From Vulcanimicrobiota bacterium (GTDB lineage Bacteria; Vulcanimicrobiota; Vulcanimicrobiia; Vulcanimicrobiales; Vulcanimicrobiaceae), in the NCBI GenBank assembly GCA_003155175.1, contig PMFP01000055.1, forward strand, positions 39,652-47,894: a stretch of DNA of 8,243 bases, in the 5' to 3' direction. A program made the position numbers and the translations under genes. Below the pieces are notes generated by a model that had not been told where the DNA came from, made no database searches, and worked only from the letters and a program-made list of their open reading frames with translations. Positions 5,193-8,243 of the stretch are shown here, one piece after another (within the stretch, counting starts at the first letter, position 1; each line of letters starts with the position of its first letter).

Positions 5193-6472
5193 AGCACGCC
5201 GAGGTTCTGGTAGGCGGTTGCCACCCCTGCACGGAGCGCACGCAGCGCCTGCCCGACCTCGTCCCCGGTGACCACCAGCGGCGGCTCGAGCCGGATGACG
5301 CGCTGCTGGTTGAGCGTCCACGCCGCGGTAACCCCGGCTTTGAGCATCTCGGGGATGATGGATCCGCCGTACCCTTCGTTCGTCAGTTCGACCCCGACCA
5401 GCAGCCCGAGCCCGCGCACGCTCGCGACGACGTTCGGAAATTCGGCCGCGACCGCGCGCGCGCCGGTCAACAGCTGCTCGCCCCGGGCTCGCGCGTTCGC
5501 GACCAAGCCGTCTTCTTCGAGCACGTCCATTGCGGCAAGGGCCGCCGCGCACGCCAGCTCGTTGCCGCCGAAGGTGGACGTGTGCAGCAGCGGCGCCTTG
5601 CGATACGCGCGGTTCCACACATCGGGGCGCGCGATGAACGCACCGACGGGAATCACGCCGCCCGAGAGTCCTTTGGCCAGCGTCATCACGTCGGGTACGA
5701 CGCCGTCGCGATCGCAGCCGAACCGGTAGCCGCAGCGGCCGAGGCCGGTCTGCACTTCGTCGGCGATAAACAGCGCGCCGGACCGGTCGCAGGCCTCGCG
5801 CACCGCCGCAAGATAACCCTCCGGCGGAACGTTGACGCCGCCTTCGCCCTGCACCGGTTCGACCACGAACGCGGCCGCGTCGTCGAGCATCCCGTCGAGC
5901 GCGCTGGCGTCGCCGAAGGCGACGCGCTCGACGTCGCCGAGTAGCGGGCGAAACGGCTCGCGGAACGTCTCGCGTCCCGAAATGCTCAGCGCGCCGAGCG
6001 TCTTTCCATGAAACGCATCGTGCGTCGAAACGATCTTCGCGCGTCCGGTCGCCGCGCGCGCCAATTTGATCGCGCCTTCGATCGCCTCGGTTCCGCTGTT
6101 GCACCAGAACGAGATGCGCAAGTCGCCCGGGGTGAGTTCGGCCAGACGCCGCGACGCGCGTCCCAGCAGCACGTTGAACATCGTCTTGCCCGAGAGCGCC
6201 ATCAAATCGAGCTGAGATTTGACGGCGGCGACGACGCGCGGGTGGCTGTGGCCCAACGTGAAGACGCCGTACCCTCCCGCGAAATCCAAATAGGCCTTTC
6301 CCGTGCTGTCCCAGATGGTGCAGCCGCGCGCGCGCACTTCGATCGGCGAGCCGGAGATCTTCATGACGCGCGCCAGCGGCGGGTTGACGAACTCGCGGTA
6401 GTTCTCGGCAACTTCTTGCGCGAGGGCCTCCGGCGACGAGGCGCCGTAGAGATCGTCTCGAGATTCGATCAC
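5189..6472 (-). CDS. Class III PLP-dependent aminotransferase (acetylornithine/putrescine type)
   Basis: This 427-residue cytoplasmic enzyme moves an amino group between an omega- or terminal amine and an aldehyde or keto acid through pyridoxal phosphate. Visible elements are LDFAGGYGVFTLGHSHPRV at 62-80, the phosphate-binding CNSGTEAIEGAIKLAR at 124-139, DAFHGKTLGALSISG at 152-166, VEPVQGEGG at 204-212, IADEVQTGLGR at 236-246 with Asp238 for the pyridine nitrogen, TLAKGLSGG at 264-272 with Lys267 as the Schiff-base lysine, HTSTFGGNELA at 297-307 with Thr300 for the phosphate, and VIRLEPPL at 392-399. All key cofactor residues are present. The N-terminal ENYREFVNPPLARVMKISG is like a subgroup I recall being named aspartate- or putrescine-aminotransferase family. 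The start is GTG at 6472, 2 nt after the dusB stop; there is no clear Shine-Dalgarno, so translational coupling to dusB is likely. The frame is open back to 7198, but that part shadows dusB. The substrate is unknown; the neighbouring reductase suggests an aldehyde. Confidence 0.9.
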   Translation of the reverse strand: MIESRDDLYGASSPEALAQEVAENYREFVNPPLARVMKISGSPIEVRARGCTIWDSTGKAYLDFAGGYGVFTLGHSHPRVVAAVKSQLDLMALSGKTMFNVLLGRASRRLAELTPGDLRISFWCNSGTEAIEGAIKLARAATGRAKIVSTHDAFHGKTLGALSISGRETFREPFRPLLGDVERVAFGDASALDGMLDDAAAFVVEPVQGEGGVNVPPEGYLAAVREACDRSGALFIADEVQTGLGRCGYRFGCDRDGVVPDVMTLAKGLSGGVIPVGAFIARPDVWNRAYRKAPLLHTSTFGGNELACAAALAAMDVLEEDGLVANARARGEQLLTGARAVAAEFPNVVASVRGLGLLVGVELTNEGYGGSIIPEMLKAGVTAAWTLNQQRVIRLEPPLVVTGDEVGQALRALRAGVATAYQNLGVL

Positions 6473-6474
6473 GG

Positions 6475-7482
6475 CTACGCCGCAACCATCGCTTCGGATT
6501 CCAGTTTGACGATCGTCTCCTCGATCACGGCGATCGCATCGTCCGCGCGATCGAGGTGCATGATGCGCTCGCGCAAGACGGCCGCGCCCGGCATGCCTTT
6601 GAGATAGAGCGCGACGTGCTTGCGCATCTGCGGAACCGCGCGCTTCTCGCCCAAGTCGCGCAGCATGGCGCGATAGTGTTCGATCGCAAACCGCAAGCGG
6701 TCGGCCTGCGAGGGCATCGGCCGCGCTTCGCGCCCTTCCATCACGTCGCGGATCTGCGAGATGAGCCACGGATTGCCGAGCGTCGCGCGGCCCAGCATGA
6801 TCGCGTCCACGCCGCTCTCGCGCATCCGGCGCATCGCCAGATGGGCGTCGTCGAGATCGCCGTTGCCGATGACGGGGATGTCGATCGCCGACTTCAAGCG
6901 TGCGATGTGCTCCCAGTCGGCGTTCCCGCGATAGAATTGCTTGGCGGTTCGCGCGTGCAGCGTCACCGCTTGCACGCCGGCGTCCTGCGCGCGGCGCGCG
7001 ACGTCCATGTAGGCCAGGTCGCTCTCGCTCCATCCGAGGCGCATCTTCATGGTCACCGGGCAGTCCACCGCGGCGACGACGGCGCGCATGATCGCTTCGC
7101 ACAAATCGGGATCGCGCAAGCACGCCGAACCGCCGTTGGTCTTGGTCACTTTCGGCGCCGGGCACCCGAAGTTGATGTCCACGACGTCGGCGCCGCACTC
7201 GCGCACGACCTTGGCGGCCGCGGCCATCGTCGCCGGGTCGTCGCCCCAGAGCTGGGTCGAAACCGGCTGCTCGACGCCGTGCTGGTCGATCATCTCCATC
7301 GTGCGCCTGCTGCCGTACTTGAGGGCGTTGGACGAGACGAACTCCGTGACCGTGAGGCCCAGGCCAAACGGCTTGTAGAGCGCGCGCATGGTGCGATTGG
7401 TCACGCCGGACATCGGCGCGAGCACGAGCGGCGGCCAGATTTCGAGATCGCGAATCTTGAGCGCGGGAACGGTGGGAGCCAT
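6475..7482 (-). CDS. dusB: tRNA-dihydrouridine synthase
   Basis: This FMN enzyme reduces uridines in tRNA to dihydrouridine using NAD(P)H. The 335-residue protein has the usual layout. A TIM barrel covers about residues 15-240, with LAPMSGVTNRTMR at 21-33, VDINFGCPAPKVTKTNGGSA at 101-120, CPVTMKMRLGW at 141-151, LHARTAKQFYRGNADW at 175-190, IPVIGNGDL at 202-210 and GVDAIMLGRATLGNPW at 224-239. A helical tRNA-binding domain follows to the end. Cys121 sits where the catalytic acid cysteine is expected in several Dus proteins, though the exact alignment is uncertain. ATG at 7482-7480 is supported by AGGGAG 4 nt upstream, almost overlapping the coaX stop. It lies 11 nt after coaX and 2 nt before the aminotransferase, so all three are probably co-transcribed. 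The assignment to the DusB subgroup rests on overall similarity and context. Confidence 0.95.
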   Translation of the reverse strand: MAPTVPALKIRDLEIWPPLVLAPMSGVTNRTMRALYKPFGLGLTVTEFVSSNALKYGSRRTMEMIDQHGVEQPVSTQLWGDDPATMAAAAKVVRECGADVVDINFGCPAPKVTKTNGGSACLRDPDLCEAIMRAVVAAVDCPVTMKMRLGWSESDLAYMDVARRAQDAGVQAVTLHARTAKQFYRGNADWEHIARLKSAIDIPVIGNGDLDDAHLAMRRMRESGVDAIMLGRATLGNPWLISQIRDVMEGREARPMPSQADRLRFAIEHYRAMLRDLGEKRAVPQMRKHVALYLKGMPGAAVLRERIMHLDRADDAIAVIEETIVKLESEAMVAA

Positions 7483-7486
7483 GGCG

Positions 7487-7492
7487 CTCCCT
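7487..7492 (-). promoter_or_regulatory. Shine-Dalgarno site of dusB
   Basis: AGGGAG on the minus strand lies 4 nt before the ATG at 7482 and just after the coaX stop at 7496-7494. It is the clearest ribosome site in the window and confirms the dusB start. Confidence 0.75.
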
Positions 7493-7493
7493 A

Positions 7494-8243
7494 CTATAGC
7501 ACGCGGCCGCTTGGGGGGCTATCGAAGAACAAGCGCAGCCCGACCAAGCTCAAGTGCGGGTCCACCGCGTCGATCGTCGCGCTGTGGCGGGCGACGACGT
7601 CGGCCAAGCCCCCCGTGGCGACGACTTTGGCGTCCACGCCCAGTTCCGCGCGCATGCGCCCGACCAGCGCGTCGGTCTGTCCCACGAAGCCGTACACGAT
7701 GCCCGCCTGCAGCGCCTCGATGGTGTCGCGGCCCATCGCGCGCTCGGGAGCGTCGAGCGCGACCTGCGGGAGTTTGGCCGTTCGTCCGACCAGCGCGTCG
7801 ATCGAGATGTTGATGCCCGGAGCGATCGCGACGCCGGCATATGCGCCGGCGGGCGAGATCGCAGCGAAGACGGTCGCCGTTCCGTAGCTCACGATGATCA
7901 GCGGCGCGCCGTAACGGAAGCGCCCGCCGATCGCCGTCGCGATCAAGTCCGCGCCGACTTCGCTCGGGCGCGCCGTGGCGACGGGAATCAACGACTGCTC
8001 GTGCGCGTGAAGAAAGACCGGCTTTACCTTAAAATATCGCAAGCATGCGCGTTCGAGCGTCGCATCGAGTTGCGGCACGACGCTGGCGATCGCGATGCCG
8101 TCGATGGCGCTCGCGTCGATGCCGCCGGTCGCGAAGAGTTGCGTGAAGAAGATCCCGTACTCGTCGGGCGTGCGATGCCGGTCGGTCGTGACGCGCCAGT
8201 TCTCCGTCAGCGCGTCCGGACCGTCGGAGAAGCAGCCCAGTTT
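7494..8243 (-). CDS. coaX: Type III pantothenate kinase (5' end outside window)
   Basis: CoaX phosphorylates pantothenate, the first step to coenzyme A. The readable part is 249 residues. It begins mid-protein at KLGCFSDG, which normally follows the N-terminal DxGNT nucleotide loop, so about a dozen residues and the first catalytic Asp are outside the window. Family blocks present are VTTDRHRTPDEYG, IAIASVVPQLD, RPSEVGADLIATAIGG, the GTAT block, the glycine-rich GVAIAPGINISIDAL, RTAKLPQV and DTIEALQAGIVYGFVGQ. Two positions are odd. The GADR motif reads GADL. The Asp normally preceding the GTAT block reads Ser (codon 7889-7887, IIVSYGTAT). If the third conserved Asp is really required, activity may be altered, or the protein may be a divergent paralogue. 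A downstream GTG (8078) is not the start, because clear CoaX sequence continues upstream to the window edge. Confidence 0.88.
   Translation of the reverse strand, partial: KLGCFSDGPDALTENWRVTTDRHRTPDEYGIFFTQLFATGGIDASAIDGIAIASVVPQLDATLERACLRYFKVKPVFLHAHEQSLIPVATARPSEVGADLIATAIGGRFRYGAPLIIVSYGTATVFAAISPAGAYAGVAIAPGINISIDALVGRTAKLPQVALDAPERAMGRDTIEALQAGIVYGFVGQTDALVGRMRAELGVDAKVVATGGLADVVARHSATIDAVDPHLSLVGLRLFFDSPPSGRVL

Noticed and set aside
5189..7198. A 669-residue frame that could be read as a fusion of an unknown N-terminal domain and the aminotransferase
   Set aside because: The upstream ~240 residues are Arg/Ala-rich, low-complexity sequence antiphase to the well-supported dusB gene. 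The aminotransferase family begins naturally just after the GTG at 6472.
6556..7887. Long plus-strand frame of 443 residues opposite dusB and coaX
   Set aside because: His/Arg/Ala-rich antisense shadow of two conserved genes, without recognisable domains.
1..8243. Phage, defence system, insertion sequence, CRISPR or RNA genes
   Set aside because: No spaced repeats, transposase or integrase motifs, tRNA cloverleaf or rRNA-like sequence were seen; the window is filled by metabolic and housekeeping genes.

Overview
The window looks like chromosomal DNA from a GC-rich bacterium. All eight genes lie on the minus strand, so the map is transcribed from high to low coordinates. Non-ATG starts dominate: GTG for lysS, the reductase, the 301-residue protein and the aminotransferase, and TTG for greA and the SRPBCC protein. 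High GC keeps many antisense and alternate frames open by chance. Nothing fixes the phylum. The set coaX, dusB, greA, lysS resembles gene orders I recall from Firmicutes/Clostridia, but a deep-branching GC-rich lineage such as Eremiobacterota/WPS-2 is equally possible (low confidence).

Layout in transcription order. Positions 8243-7494 hold a type III pantothenate kinase (coaX) that lacks its first codons. Positions 7482-6475 hold a tRNA-dihydrouridine synthase (dusB). After a 2-nt gap comes a tightly packed accessory block: a class III PLP aminotransferase (6472-5189), an SRPBCC/START-like small protein (5161-4724), a homologue of cyanobacterial acyl-ACP reductase (4727-3582), a protein of the family usually called 'quinate 5-dehydrogenase' (3585-2680) and an APC-superfamily permease (2654-1245). 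About 160 nt with stacked inverted repeats follows, then the transcription factor greA (1084-569) and the 5' part of lysS (554-1).

The most interesting part is the five-gene block between dusB and greA. The SRPBCC, reductase and 301-residue genes are joined by two identical 4-nt GTGA stop/start overlaps, so they are probably translated together. The reductase keeps the Rossmann motif, the TTGN block and a cysteine that aligns with the catalytic cysteine of acyl-ACP reductase. No aldehyde deformylating oxygenase lies beside it. A PLP aminotransferase, a hydrophobic-ligand protein and an amine/amino-acid type transporter do. My working inference is an undescribed pathway that reduces an acyl thioester to an aldehyde and aminates it, with the permease moving substrate or product. 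No substrate can be read from the sequence.

Secondary points: the CoaX carries Ser where the family normally has Asp in its GTAT motif, and the greA leader is rich in inverted repeats without a terminator U-tract. I saw no tRNA, rRNA, CRISPR array, insertion sequence or phage gene.
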